Origin: Microbacterium sp. CBA3102
GTDB taxonomy: Bacteria > Actinomycetota > Actinomycetes > Actinomycetales > Microbacteriaceae
DNA length: 64,000 bases
Assembly: GCF_007954505.1 (NCBI RefSeq)
Contig: NZ_CP042412.1
Location: forward strand, 1,736,001 to 1,800,000
Direction: 5' to 3'
Position 1 is the first letter of the stretch; each line of letters begins with the position of its first letter. The notes beneath the pieces are model-generated. The model was not told where the DNA came from, searched no databases, and saw only the letters and a program-made list of their open reading frames with translations. The translations under genes and the position numbers were made by a program. Shown here piece by piece: positions 51,100 through 59,855 of this stretch.

Positions 51100-51159
51100 G
51101 GGACGAGTCTAGAACCGCCCACCGGAGGATGCGGGGAGTGCCCGCCGTAGGATGACGAC

Positions 51160-51999
51160 ATGGCTGACTCGCTTCCTTCCCTCGCTTTCCTCGGTGCCGG
51201 CTCGATGGGCGGTGCGATCCTGCGCGGAGTGGTCGCGTCGGGCATCCGGATCGACGGCGGGATCACCGCGACGAACCGCACCGCGGAGAAGGCGGAGGCG
51301 TTCGAAGGGCTCGAAGGCGTCACCAGCATCGCACTCGCGGAGCGGCCGGATGGCAACGTCGAGGCCGCTGCGGGCGCGCGCATCGTCCTGGTCGGCGTCA
51401 AGCCGGCGATGGTGCCCGACCTGCTGCACGAGATCGCCCCGCACCTCGCCGCCGACGCGATCGTGGTGAGTGTCGCCGCCGGTGTCACGCTGCAGACCTT
51501 CGCCGATGTGCTCGGCACCGATGCCCGCGTGATCCGGTCGATGCCGAACACTCCGTCGACGGTGCGCAAGGGCGTCACCGGTCTCGCCGCAGGGGCCGCC
51601 GCGACCGCGGACGATCTGTCGCTCGTGCGTCGTCTGTTCGAGACCGTCGGCGCGGTCGTCGAGGTGCCGGAGTCTCAGATCGACGCGCTGTCGACGATCT
51701 CGGGATCGGGTCCGGCCTACGTGTATCTGCTGATCGAGGAGTTCACGAAGGCAGCCGTCGGCATGGGCTTCGAGGATGCCGACGCCAAGCTGATGGTGGA
51801 GCAGACGTTCATCGGCGCGACCGCACTGCTCGACGCCTCGGGAGAGGACCCTGCCGAGCTGCGTCGCCGCGTCACGAGTCCGAAGGGGACGACGGAGCGG
51901 GCTGTCGCGGTGCTGCAGGACGCGCACCTCGAACGCACTTTCTCCGATGCCGCTGCCGCCGCACTCGCGCGGGCGAAGGAACTCGCCGCCGGAGCCTGA
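51160..51999 (+). CDS. proC: Pyrroline-5-carboxylate reductase
   Basis: Last step of proline synthesis. The NADP site is AFLGAGSMGGAIL at residues 8-20, and the C-terminal SGSGPAYVYLLIEEF to SPKGTTERAV carries the substrate-binding turn. It has 279 residues. The ATG is six bases after TAGGAT, so probably leaderless. Confidence 0.94.
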   Translation: MADSLPSLAFLGAGSMGGAILRGVVASGIRIDGGITATNRTAEKAEAFEGLEGVTSIALAERPDGNVEAAAGARIVLVGVKPAMVPDLLHEIAPHLAADAIVVSVAAGVTLQTFADVLGTDARVIRSMPNTPSTVRKGVTGLAAGAAATADDLSLVRRLFETVGAVVEVPESQIDALSTISGSGPAYVYLLIEEFTKAAVGMGFEDADAKLMVEQTFIGATALLDASGEDPAELRRRVTSPKGTTERAVAVLQDAHLERTFSDAAAAALARAKELAAGA

Positions 52000-52046
52000 A
52001 CCGGGCCCCGGCGGATCGGCACCCCCCCTATCGGTGCACGAGGTCG

Positions 52047-53639
52047 CTAGCTCTCGCTGGCGACCTCGGCGAGCACTTCGGGCCAGCGTCGGTTGAGGAT
52101 GCTGCCTCCGAGCACCGTCCCACCCCACAGGGCGAGCGCGCCGAGCACGACACCGCACGCGAGGCTGACCCAGCCCAGCGCAGGATTCCAGATCCCCGCG
52201 ATCGCGAACCCGAGGGCGGGTGCGCCGACGAGCAGCGTGATCGGTCCGATGATGATCATCGCGAGAAGCGACTGCACGCCACCGGAGGAGCCGCGACCGA
52301 GCGGGTTGGCCTCGGGCGCGGGCGCGCGACCCGGGAGGAAGCTGCCCACCCAGGCGCCTGCGCCGGCCGAGATCGCCGTCAGTCCGAGCGCCGACCCGAG
52401 GCTGCCGGGCAGCAGGTCCATCCGACCGGCGAGCAGGCAGGTGGCGACGCACAGCACGAGGGTCAGGGGCACGGCGATCAGCCCGAATCCGAGCAGCCGT
52501 CCCGCCCGATCCGCGGCGCCGCGGACGCCGCCCAGGATGTGGGCGGCGATCGCGTCGTTGTCGTAGGCGATCGCCATCTGGATGATGGTGCCGGTGAGGA
52601 GCGCGTTGATCGTCGGGATCAGCGTGAGTGCGGGCCCGAATCCGACGGACTCGTCCTGCAGTCCGTTCATGAGCGCGAGCCCGATGAAGATCGCGGGCAG
52701 GAGCAGCATCATCACGACGTTCACGACCTGTCGAGGGTCGCGGCGGAAATATCGCAGTGTGCGTGCGGCGATGGCGCCGGTCGGAGTGGCGGGCAGGACC
52801 CGGTCCAGCAGGCCACCGGAGCGCACACGTCCTCCGCCGCTGTTCTGGATCGGGGCGACGAGGCGTGCGGCGAGCAGCCCCCGTGCCGCGAACCACAGGG
52901 CGATGACCGTCGCCAGGGCGATGAGCAGGCGGAGTGCTGCGGAGAGGTAATCGCCCTGCGCGACCGACGCGGAGACGCCGAACACCGCACCGATGGGCGT
53001 CCAGCCGACGATGTCGGTGACGGCCGTGAACGCCCCGCCGATGTCGTTCACCCGGAACAGCGCACCCATGCCGAGGTTGAGCAGCAGGCCGGAGGAGGCG
53101 ACGAGCAGCACCCCCAGGATCACGACGAGGTCGCGGGTGCCACGGCGGGCCAACCACCCGGCGAGGACCCCGCTCACCACACGGGCGCCCAGCACACACG
53201 TCACGACGGCGACGGGTGCGAGGATCAGAGCGCTGAGCAGTGCCGGAAGGCTGATCGACCAGCCGAGGAGCATGAGCAGCAGTGCCGTGATCGTGCCGAG
53301 GCCCCCGATGGTCGTCGCGCCGGCGACGACCAGTCCGGGCAGCAGGGCTCCGGCGGTGAGGGGGAGCAGAGCGAATCGTTCGGGGGCCAGCGAATCATCG
53401 CCGCTCACCAGGATCGACCCGACCCACCACCCGACGACCAGCACAGTGCCGGCGAGGACCATGACGGTGACCGCGGCCTCGGGGGCGGCGAAGCGCAGCG
53501 CCACGAGTGCTGCCGTCAGACCCGCGAGCATGCCCAGGGCGATCATCCCGGTGAGGACCAGGGTCACGATCATCCAGGGGTTGCGCGAGAGCTGGTGGCC
53601 CAGCTGCCGCCAGCGCAGGCTTACGAGGAGCGCAACCAC
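52047..53639 (-). CDS. ABC-2-like transporter permease
   Basis: A 530-residue protein with about 14 hydrophobic segments, arranged as two halves. No close family is recognised beyond the exporter-type permease. The GTG start lies inside the end of the ATPase gene, overlapping by 19 bases, so the two are coupled and form one exporter. Possible roles are drug or lipid export; nothing in the sequence decides this. Confidence 0.8.
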   Translation of the reverse strand: MVALLVSLRWRQLGHQLSRNPWMIVTLVLTGMIALGMLAGLTAALVALRFAAPEAAVTVMVLAGTVLVVGWWVGSILVSGDDSLAPERFALLPLTAGALLPGLVVAGATTIGGLGTITALLLMLLGWSISLPALLSALILAPVAVVTCVLGARVVSGVLAGWLARRGTRDLVVILGVLLVASSGLLLNLGMGALFRVNDIGGAFTAVTDIVGWTPIGAVFGVSASVAQGDYLSAALRLLIALATVIALWFAARGLLAARLVAPIQNSGGGRVRSGGLLDRVLPATPTGAIAARTLRYFRRDPRQVVNVVMMLLLPAIFIGLALMNGLQDESVGFGPALTLIPTINALLTGTIIQMAIAYDNDAIAAHILGGVRGAADRAGRLLGFGLIAVPLTLVLCVATCLLAGRMDLLPGSLGSALGLTAISAGAGAWVGSFLPGRAPAPEANPLGRGSSGGVQSLLAMIIIGPITLLVGAPALGFAIAGIWNPALGWVSLACGVVLGALALWGGTVLGGSILNRRWPEVLAEVASES

Positions 53640-54397
53640 GCGAGTGTCTCCGTCCCGAGATCGTGTGCGCCCACCAGGGCCAGGAACCGCTGCTGAAGCG
53701 TGAGACCGGCGCGCACCTCATCCAGCGTGCCGTGCGCGAGCAGACGACCCTCCGCGACGATGGCGACCCGGTCGCACATCGACTCGACGAGCTCCATCAC
53801 GTGGCTGGAGAGCACCACCGTGCCGCCGCCGTCGACGAACGCGCGCAGGATCTGGCGGATCGTCTCGCCCGACACAGGATCGACCGCCTCGAGGGGCTCG
53901 TCCAGGATCAGGAGTCGCGGCGCATGGATCAGGGCGCACGCGAGGCCGATCTTCTTGCGCATGCCCGCCGAGTAGTCCACGACGAGGCGATCACGCGCAT
54001 CGGTGAGGCCGAGGGCGGCGAGGAGCTCTTCGGTGCGCGATGCCACGTCAGCCTCAGGCATGCCCCGCAGCAGGCCCGTGTACCGCAGCAGCTCTGCGCC
54101 GGAGAGCCGGTCGAGCATGCGGATGCCGTCGGGGAGCACGCCCATGCGCGCCTTGGCTTCGGCGGGGTTCTGCCACACATCCGCACCGAGCACCCACGCG
54201 TTCCCGGCGTCCGGACGCAACAGTCCGGTCGCCATGGCGAGGGTCGTGGTCTTGCCCGCGCCGTTCGGTCCGAGGAGTCCGAGCATCGATCCGGCCGGCA
54301 CGTCGAGGGAGAGGTTGTCGACGGCGACCTTCGGCCCGAACTGCTTGTGGAGCCCGCGGAGGGCGAGGACGGGTGGGGCCGTTGTGTGGTCGGTCAT
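53621..54397 (-). CDS. ABC-2-like transporter ATPase
   Basis: Walker A is GPNGAGKTTTLAMA, the signature is YSAGMRKKIGLACAL (an S-x-GM form seen in ABC-2 exporters), and Walker B is LLILDEPLEAVD. The 258-residue protein starts at ATG 54397, preceded by GGAGGG; ATG 54406 is also possible. It pairs with the overlapping permease. Confidence 0.88.
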   Translation of the reverse strand: MTDHTTAPPVLALRGLHKQFGPKVAVDNLSLDVPAGSMLGLLGPNGAGKTTTLAMATGLLRPDAGNAWVLGADVWQNPAEAKARMGVLPDGIRMLDRLSGAELLRYTGLLRGMPEADVASRTEELLAALGLTDARDRLVVDYSAGMRKKIGLACALIHAPRLLILDEPLEAVDPVSGETIRQILRAFVDGGGTVVLSSHVMELVESMCDRVAIVAEGRLLAHGTLDEVRAGLTLQQRFLALVGAHDLGTETLAWLRSS

Positions 54398-54475
54398 GCC
54401 CTCCATCCCACCACGGACGGGTCGTCTGCGCGTCCGCCCTGAGGGGGAGTCGTGGATCCGGGGTGGGTCCCGCCG

Positions 54476-55147
54476 TCAGCGGTCGAGTGCAGCGAAACGC
54501 TCGATGTCGCTGTTGGTGCCCGACACGATGATGAGGTCGTGGTTGGTGACGATCGTGTTCGCCTCGGCGTAGCGGAACGGCTTGCCCGGGCTCTTCACCC
54601 CGACGACGGTGACCTTGTACTTCGAGCGGACGCCCGACTCGTTCAGGCCGACGCCGCGGATGAACTTCGGCGGGTACATCTTGGCGAGCACGAAGTCGTC
54701 ATCGAAGCGGATGAAGTCGAGCATCCGTCCGCTCACCAGGTGCGCCACGCGCTCGCCGGCCTCGCGCTCCGGGTAGATGACGTGGTTCGCGCCGACACGG
54801 GCCAGGATCTTGCCGTGGGACTGGGACACGGCCTTGGCCCAGATCTGCGGCACCTTGAGGTCGACGAGGTTGGCCGTGATCAGCACGGACGCCTCGATCG
54901 AGGAGCCGACGGCGACGACCGCGACCTGGAAGTCCTGCGCACCGATCTGGCGGAGCGCATCGATGTTCTTCGCGTCGGCCTGCACGGTGTGCGTGACGCG
55001 GTCGGACCACTTCTGCACGAGCTCGAGGTTGTCGTCGATCGCGAGCACCTCGCGGTCGAGACGGTCGAGCTCTCCGGCGCAGGCGGCGCCGAAGCGGCCG
55101 AGACCGATGACGAGGACGGGAGCGTCGCCCCGGAGGACTTCAACCAA
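54476..55147 (-). CDS. Trk/Ktr potassium uptake, regulatory subunit
   Basis: TrkA/KtrA-like RCK protein of 223 residues. The NAD/ATP site is VIGLGRFGAACAGEL and a TrkA-C domain forms the last third. It gates the membrane pore made by the next-upstream gene. The TTG start overlaps the pore gene's stop by eight bases. Confidence 0.92.
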   Translation of the reverse strand: MVEVLRGDAPVLVIGLGRFGAACAGELDRLDREVLAIDDNLELVQKWSDRVTHTVQADAKNIDALRQIGAQDFQVAVVAVGSSIEASVLITANLVDLKVPQIWAKAVSQSHGKILARVGANHVIYPEREAGERVAHLVSGRMLDFIRFDDDFVLAKMYPPKFIRGVGLNESGVRSKYKVTVVGVKSPGKPFRYAEANTIVTNHDLIIVSGTNSDIERFAALDR

Positions 55148-56570
55148 CGATCGGCCTTTCCACGGGCAGTGAGTAGTACTGCGTTCGCGATGTCGCGGCG
55201 ACCGCCGCGGCGAGAGTCACTGTACCAACGCGCCCCATGAAGATGGTCGCGGCCATGACGTAGGAGGCTGAATCGGGCAGATCCGCGGTGAGCCCCGTCG
55301 ACAGCCCGACGGTGCCGAAGGCCGAGATCACATCGAACAGGACGTGGCTGATCTCCTCCTTGGTGAGCTGGGCGATCACGATGGTCGACAGCGCGACGAT
55401 GGTCGCCCCCCACGCGACGACGCTGAGGGCCACGCGTTGCACGTCGCTCGGGATGCGCCGCCCGAAGGCCTCGACGGACTGACGGCCCTTCGCCTCCGAC
55501 CACACGGCGATCGCGAGGACGGCCAGGGTGGTGACCTTGATGCCGCCCGCCGTCGACGCCGAGCCGCCCCCGACGAACATCAGCATGCTGGCCGCGAGGA
55601 GGGAGGAGCCGTTCAGATCGTCCATGTCGATCACGCTGAAGCCGCCGGATCGGGTCATCGCCGAGAGGAAGAAGGCCTGGAACGTCGTGTCCGCGGCATC
55701 CATCGACCCGAACGTCTTCGGGTTGTCGAACTCCAGGACGACGAAGACGGCCGCACCCAGGATGAACAGGAGCACGGTGGTGACGAGGGTGAGCTTCGTG
55801 TGCAGTGACCAGCGCTTGACGTGCCAGACGTGCTTGGCGAGCGAGTAGATGACGGGGAAGCCGATGCTGCCGAGGAACACGCCCACCATGAGGAGAGAGA
55901 GCACGAGGTAGTCGTCGCCGAACACGGCCACACCGCCGTCGTTCGGGGCGAAGCCGGTGTTGGTGAAGGCCATGGCCGCGAAGTACGGGGCCTCCCAGAG
56001 CGCCGCGATGGGGTTGACCTCCGCCATCACGAGGGCGGGGTAGAGCAGGACGGCGAGCGTGGCCTCGATGATGAGGGCCGATACCGCGACGGTCGTGAGC
56101 AGCTGACCGACCTCGCCCAGGCGCACCGTCTGGCTCTCGTTCACCACGCCCCCGTGCGCGCGCAGCGGGTTCGTGTCGCCGGCCGCCAGCAGTTTGGCCC
56201 GCAGCCCCAAGCGCTTCGAGATGAGCATCCCCATGAGGGACGCGAGGGTGAGGACGCCGATACCGCCGATGTTCACGCCGAGGAAGACGACGACGTGCCC
56301 GAACGGCGACCAGTGGTTCGCCATGTCCACGGTCGACAGGCCGGTGACGCAGATCGTCGACATGGCCGTGAAGAGGGCGTCGCTCAGCGGGGTGACGGTG
56401 CCGCTGGCGGACGCGATCGGTAGCGACAGGAGAACCGTGAACACGAGGATCAGGAGCGCGAAGACGACGATCGCGAAACGGGAGGGCGAGGAGGTGAGGA
56501 TCTGCCTCGCACGGCCGGCGATGCCCGACAGACCCTGTCCTGGGGACGACGCCGAAACGATGCCCGACAT
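55140..56570 (-). CDS. Trk/Ktr potassium uptake, pore subunit
   Basis: TrkH/KtrB-like membrane protein of 476 residues. Four pore loops are seen, for example STICVTGLSTVD, AFTNTGFAPNDGG, AMTRSGGFSVID and SAFGTVGLSTGL; each centres on a glycine that lines the K+ filter. I chose ATG 56570 after GGGGGC, which avoids a 24-residue unlikely extension. No c-di-AMP or other known riboswitch fits in the short leader. Confidence 0.92.
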   Translation of the reverse strand: MSGIVSASSPGQGLSGIAGRARQILTSSPSRFAIVVFALLILVFTVLLSLPIASASGTVTPLSDALFTAMSTICVTGLSTVDMANHWSPFGHVVVFLGVNIGGIGVLTLASLMGMLISKRLGLRAKLLAAGDTNPLRAHGGVVNESQTVRLGEVGQLLTTVAVSALIIEATLAVLLYPALVMAEVNPIAALWEAPYFAAMAFTNTGFAPNDGGVAVFGDDYLVLSLLMVGVFLGSIGFPVIYSLAKHVWHVKRWSLHTKLTLVTTVLLFILGAAVFVVLEFDNPKTFGSMDAADTTFQAFFLSAMTRSGGFSVIDMDDLNGSSLLAASMLMFVGGGSASTAGGIKVTTLAVLAIAVWSEAKGRQSVEAFGRRIPSDVQRVALSVVAWGATIVALSTIVIAQLTKEEISHVLFDVISAFGTVGLSTGLTADLPDSASYVMAATIFMGRVGTVTLAAAVAATSRTQYYSLPVERPIVG

Positions 56571-56676
56571 CGCTGCCCCCTCATCTTCTCTCTCGGACGC
56601 GCCCCACGGTCGCACGGCGCCGGTCAGCCGAGCCTCCGTCATGGTACTCCGTGCCGGAGCCGACTACCCTGATCAC

Positions 56677-57093
56677 ATGACGGACATCTTCGACGTGATC
56701 GCAGACGGTACGAGGCGCGACATCCTCCAGCTCCTGCTGCGGCACATGTCCGAAGGGGAGACCGGCACGAGTGTCAGCCAGATCGTCGCCGATCTGGGCA
56801 TCAGCCAGCCCACCGTCTCGAAGCACCTCAAGGTTCTTCGCGATGCCGAACTGGTGTCCGTGCGCGAAGACGGACAGCGCCGGTTCTACAGCCTCGCGGT
56901 CGAACCGCTCGAAGTCGTCGATGACTGGCTCGTTCCGTTCCTGGTCGACGCATACGGCGACGCGGCCCCGGACATCGACTACCCCGGTGGCCCGCTTCCC
57001 GACAGTGCGGCACATGCCGCGGAGGTCGTCGGGCGCGCCGCGGCATCCGCCAAGCACGCCGTCACCTCGGCGCTCAAGCGGTTCGGCGGCTGA
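56677..57093 (+). CDS. ArsR-type helix-turn-helix regulator
   Basis: The winged helix occupies residues 5-75 (ADGTRRDILQLLLRH; LGISQPTVSKHLKVLRDAEL). No metal-binding cysteines are present, so it is not a typical metal sensor. The C-terminal third is Ala-rich. The ATG is six bases after TACCCT, so it is probably leaderless. It is divergent from the potassium uptake genes. Confidence 0.87.
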   Translation: MTDIFDVIADGTRRDILQLLLRHMSEGETGTSVSQIVADLGISQPTVSKHLKVLRDAELVSVREDGQRRFYSLAVEPLEVVDDWLVPFLVDAYGDAAPDIDYPGGPLPDSAAHAAEVVGRAAASAKHAVTSALKRFGG

Positions 57094-57152
57094 ACCCCTT
57101 CGACGGTTCGCGTCCCGGTGTGGCCGCTCGTGTGGCGTGCCCGGAAACGCCT

Positions 57153-57240
57153 CGCCCCTGACGGCCGGGGGCATGACGTCAGGGGCGATCCGCGGATCCC
57201 CAGATCCGCGAGGACTCGGCGCGGTGCCGGCGCGAGTCCT
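57153..57240. repeat. Three consecutive hairpins after the ArsR-type gene
   Basis: CGCCCCTGACG pairs with CGTCAGGGGCG (57153-57163 and 57177-57187, 11 bp). CGCGGATC pairs with GATCCGCG (57191-57210, 8 bp, loop CCCA). AGGACTCG pairs with CGAGTCCT (57211-57240, 8 bp). The first may end the ArsR-type transcript. The rest of 57094-57441 contains no convincing gene, so a structured RNA is possible. Confidence 0.55.
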
Positions 57241-57384
57241 GCACTGACAGTGGCAGTCGCGGCTGAGCGAAAGGCGAGCGACGCCTATGTCTCGGCTGGA
57301 CGGCGGGAGCGGGTGTCGGAGGCCTGCGCGAGTTGCTGGCTGTGGATCCCGCCGATGCCCCACTGATCACATGAGTCACACGGG

Positions 57385-57414
57385 TTTACAGGTGTCCCAG
57401 CTACCCCATAGAGT
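57385..57414 (+). promoter_or_regulatory. Promoter of the BldC-like gene
   Basis: TTTACA (57385-57390) and TAGAGT (57409-57414) are 18 bases apart. The start codon is 27 bases after the -10. Confidence 0.6.
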
Positions 57415-57441
57415 GTGCACATCGAGAAAGGGGTACGTGGG

Positions 57442-57633
57442 ATGCCCGAGGTTCCAGACGTCCGATTCCTCACGGTGGCCGAGGTCGCCGAAATCATGCG
57501 CGTGTCCAAGATGACCGTGTATCGGCTGGTGCACGCCGGGGAACTGCCAGCCGTCCGCTTCGGGCGGAGCTACCGCGTACCGGAGTCGGCCGTGGCCGAC
57601 GCGCTGCAGCGCCCCATCGCCGACGTCGGGTGA
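57442..57633 (+). CDS. BldC-like MerR-type DNA-binding protein
   Basis: A 63-residue excisionase/MerR-type winged helix (FLTVAEVAEIMRVSKMTVYR; GRSYRVPESAVADAL). It matches BldC, the small regulator conserved across actinobacteria that controls development or global expression. I chose ATG 57442, preceded by AAAGGGG; a longer frame begins at 57415. It lies upstream of bS22, as is usual in this phylum. Confidence 0.85.
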   Translation: MPEVPDVRFLTVAEVAEIMRVSKMTVYRLVHAGELPAVRFGRSYRVPESAVADALQRPIADVG

Positions 57634-57672
57634 GTCGACGCGAGGCCGCACGGCGCACGCCGTCGGGTTTGC

Positions 57673-57678
57673 TAGACT
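57673..57678 (+). promoter_or_regulatory. Extended -10 box of the bS22 gene
   Basis: TAGACT is preceded by TGC, giving an extended -10. No clear -35 is seen. Confidence 0.45.
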
Positions 57679-57756
57679 GATCCGAGGCATTTTTCCGTGC
57701 CCGTACCCGGGTGTCCGATTTCGGGGACACCCAGCCCCTGACTTAGTGAGGTTTCC

Positions 57757-57855
57757 GTGGGTTCTGTCATCAAGAAGCGCCGCAAGCGCATGGCGAAGAA
57801 GAAGCACCGCAAGCTGCTTCGTAAGACTCGCCACCAGCGTCGCAACAAGAAGTAA
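57757..57855 (+). CDS. 30S ribosomal protein bS22
   Basis: The 32-residue, strongly basic peptide (GSVIKKRRKRMAKKKHRKLL and then RKTRHQRRNKK) is the actinobacterial bS22 with the AURKAIP1/COX24 motif. The start is a GTG after GTGAGG. It is followed by a clear terminator. It is too short for many gene finders. Confidence 0.9.
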   Translation: MGSVIKKRRKRMAKKKHRKLLRKTRHQRRNKK

Positions 57856-57868
57856 GCGACCAGACACG

Positions 57869-57896
57869 AGCGCCTGTCTTCGGACGGGCGCTTTGT
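57869..57896 (+). terminator. Terminator after bS22
   Basis: AGCGCC-t-GTC pairs with GAC-g-GGCGCT around the tetraloop TTCG, followed by TTGTGT. It is a clear intrinsic terminator. Confidence 0.8.
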
Positions 57897-57933
57897 GTCT
57901 CTGCCCACAGATCTGCACCGCCGAGAGGATGTC

Positions 57934-58236
57934 ATGAAGTCGATCACCGTCACCGAACTCGCCGAGCGCTCCGGTGTCCCGCTCATCGATGTCCGGGAGG
58001 TGGACGAGTTCGCCGCAGGCCACGTGCCCGGTGCCGTCAACATCCCGATGTCCGAGATCGGCAACCGGCTCGAGGAGTTGCCGTCGGAGGCGTTCGACGT
58101 GATCTGCCAGGCCGGCGGCCGTTCGGCGCGGGTCGTCGAGGCGCTGGAGTCCCGCGGGTACGACGCGACGAACGTCGAGGGTGGCACCGGTGAGTGGATC
58201 TCGCAGGGACGTGCCGTCGAGGTGCCGTCGGCGTGA
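57934..58236 (+). CDS. Rhodanese-like protein
   Basis: A single rhodanese domain of 100 residues with the active cysteine at 58 in VICQAGGRSA. It transfers sulfane sulfur to thiols or carries persulfide. The gene overlaps the following glutaredoxin-like gene by four bases, which suggests a joint role in thiol or sulfur handling. Confidence 0.9.
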   Translation: MKSITVTELAERSGVPLIDVREVDEFAAGHVPGAVNIPMSEIGNRLEELPSEAFDVICQAGGRSARVVEALESRGYDATNVEGGTGEWISQGRAVEVPSA

Positions 58237-58529
58237 CCACGCTGACCCTGATCCGCAAGCCCGACTGCCATCTGTGCGAGGTGGCTTCTGAGGTGATCGA
58301 CGCCGTCATCGCCGAACTGCCGGACGCGGCGGCGGAGCAGATCGAGATCGTCGAGGCGTCGATCAACGACGACCCCGCCCTGTACGAGCTGTGGTGGGAG
58401 AAGATCCCGGTCCTGTTGATCGACGGCGAGTTGCATGCGCACTGGCGCGTGACGCCGGACCGTCTGCGGGAAGCGCTGGAGACAGCCGTCCGCAGCGATG
58501 TGAAGTCCGAGTCGAAGGAAGCCCTGTGA
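58233..58529 (+). CDS. Glutaredoxin-like protein (DUF836)
   Basis: A 98-residue thioredoxin-fold protein with the dithiol site PDCHLC (cysteines 12 and 15). It would reduce disulfides or persulfides. The GTG overlaps the rhodanese stop. It overlaps the Dabb gene that follows. Confidence 0.88.
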   Translation: MTTLTLIRKPDCHLCEVASEVIDAVIAELPDAAAEQIEIVEASINDDPALYELWWEKIPVLLIDGELHAHWRVTPDRLREALETAVRSDVKSESKEAL

Positions 58530-58828
58530 CCATCCGCCATGTCGTGACTTGGAAGCTCGCCGCCGAAGACGCCACCGTGCGTGCCGAGCAGGCAAAGGAA
58601 GCCGCGCGCCGCCTGAACGCCCTCGACGGTGTGGTGCCGCAGCTCCTCTCGATCTCCGCCGGAGCCAACATGGCGTACCCGGAGGCGAACTGGGACGTGA
58701 CGCTGGTCGCGGACTTCGACTCGGTGGAGGCGATCGAGGAGTACCAGGTGCACCCCGCGCACGAAGAGGTCGTCACGTACATCCGCTCGGTCGTGGCATC
58801 GCGCGTCGCCGTCGACTTCGAGGTCTGA
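58526..58828 (+). CDS. Dabb family (stress-responsive A/B barrel) protein
   Basis: The 100-residue protein begins TIRHVVTWKL and has the HPAHEEVVTYI motif of dimeric alpha/beta-barrel proteins. Function in bacteria is mostly unknown. The GTG overlaps the glutaredoxin stop, so the three genes form an operon. Confidence 0.88.
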   Translation: MTIRHVVTWKLAAEDATVRAEQAKEAARRLNALDGVVPQLLSISAGANMAYPEANWDVTLVADFDSVEAIEEYQVHPAHEEVVTYIRSVVASRVAVDFEV

Positions 58829-58841
58829 CACTCCGTCGCGG

Positions 58842-58887
58842 GTTGCGAGGAACTCGATTTCGTCCGTCTTCCCGGCGGTCTCGCAAC
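58842..58887 (+). terminator. Possible terminator after the Dabb gene
   Basis: GTTGCGAG and CTCGCAAC are a perfect 8-bp inverted repeat, 30 bases apart. The loop is long, so the call is weak. Confidence 0.4.
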
Positions 58888-59002
58888 ACAAACGTGATAC
58901 GCGGCGACGCCGATGCCATTGGTCACGCGACCGACCGCATGTTTAGATGTTCTCCTACCCGTCACCGGGCGTCACATTCGCCCTCGACTCACAGGAGCCG
59001 AC

Positions 59003-59821
59003 ATGCCTCGTCGTAACCTCATCGCCGGTCTCGCCCTCGCGGCGACCGCCACCCTCGCGCTCGCCGGCTGCGCGACGGGATCCTCGGACGCGGGCAGCGG
59101 TGGTGAGCCGGCTGCGGGCGACGACTACGGCTTGATCGAGGCGGGTACGCTCACCGTCTGCTCCGACATCCCTTACCCGCCGTTCGAGTTCGAGGACCCG
59201 AACTCGGAGACCGGCTATTCCGGCTTCGACATCGACCTGCTCGGCGCGATCGCCGCGCAGCTCGACCTGGAGCTCTCGGTACAGGACGTGGGCTTCGACG
59301 CGCTCCAGTCCGGGACCACCCTCGCTGCCGGGCAGTGCGACGTCGGGGCATCCGCCATGACGATCACCGACGAGCGCAAGGCCAACATCGACTTCTCCGA
59401 CCCCTACTACGACTCGCTGCAGTCGCTCCTGGTGCGCACGGATTCGGGCATCGAGTCCATCGACGACCTCGCGGGAAAGAACGTCGGCGTGCAGCAGGGG
59501 ACGACCGGCGAAGCCTATGCGGGCGAGAACGCGCCTGAGGCAGAGCTCGTGCAGTATCCGTCCGACGGTGAGCTGTGGCCGGCCATGCAGGCCGGACAGA
59601 TCGAGGCCATCCTGCAGGACCAGCCGGTGAACCTCGAGCACGAGAAGGCCGACTCGAACTACAAGATCGTCGAGACCTACGAGACCGACGAGTCGTATGG
59701 CTTCGCTTTCGCGAAGGGCGAGAAGGACGCGCTGCTCGACGCGGTGAACGGAGCACTGGCGGACCTCCGCGACAGCGGCGAGTACCAGAAGATCTACGAC
59801 CAGTACTTCACGGCCAACTGA
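59003..59821 (+). CDS. Polar amino-acid ABC transporter, binding lipoprotein
   Basis: The signal peptide ends in the lipobox LALAGC. The mature part is a class II binding protein (SBP_bac_3) with TVCSDIPYPPFEFED for the ligand amine and FSDPYYDSLQSLLVR in lobe two. Length is 272 residues. CAGGAG precedes the ATG. It is the first gene of a complete importer; the amino acid is not known, but the cystine/glutamine group fits best. Confidence 0.92.
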   Translation: MPRRNLIAGLALAATATLALAGCATGSSDAGSGGEPAAGDDYGLIEAGTLTVCSDIPYPPFEFEDPNSETGYSGFDIDLLGAIAAQLDLELSVQDVGFDALQSGTTLAAGQCDVGASAMTITDERKANIDFSDPYYDSLQSLLVRTDSGIESIDDLAGKNVGVQQGTTGEAYAGENAPEAELVQYPSDGELWPAMQAGQIEAILQDQPVNLEHEKADSNYKIVETYETDESYGFAFAKGEKDALLDAVNGALADLRDSGEYQKIYDQYFTAN

Positions 59822-59855
59822 GTCTGCAGGCGAGTCGGTCGAGAGGACCTTGACG

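Noticed and set aside
56571..56676. c-di-AMP riboswitch before the potassium uptake genes
   Set aside because: The gap is too short and no ydaO-type blocks are seen.
57285..57509. Minus-strand frame ending HSQQLAQASDTRSRRPAET
   Set aside because: It crosses the promoter and start of the BldC-like gene and has no known family or start signal.
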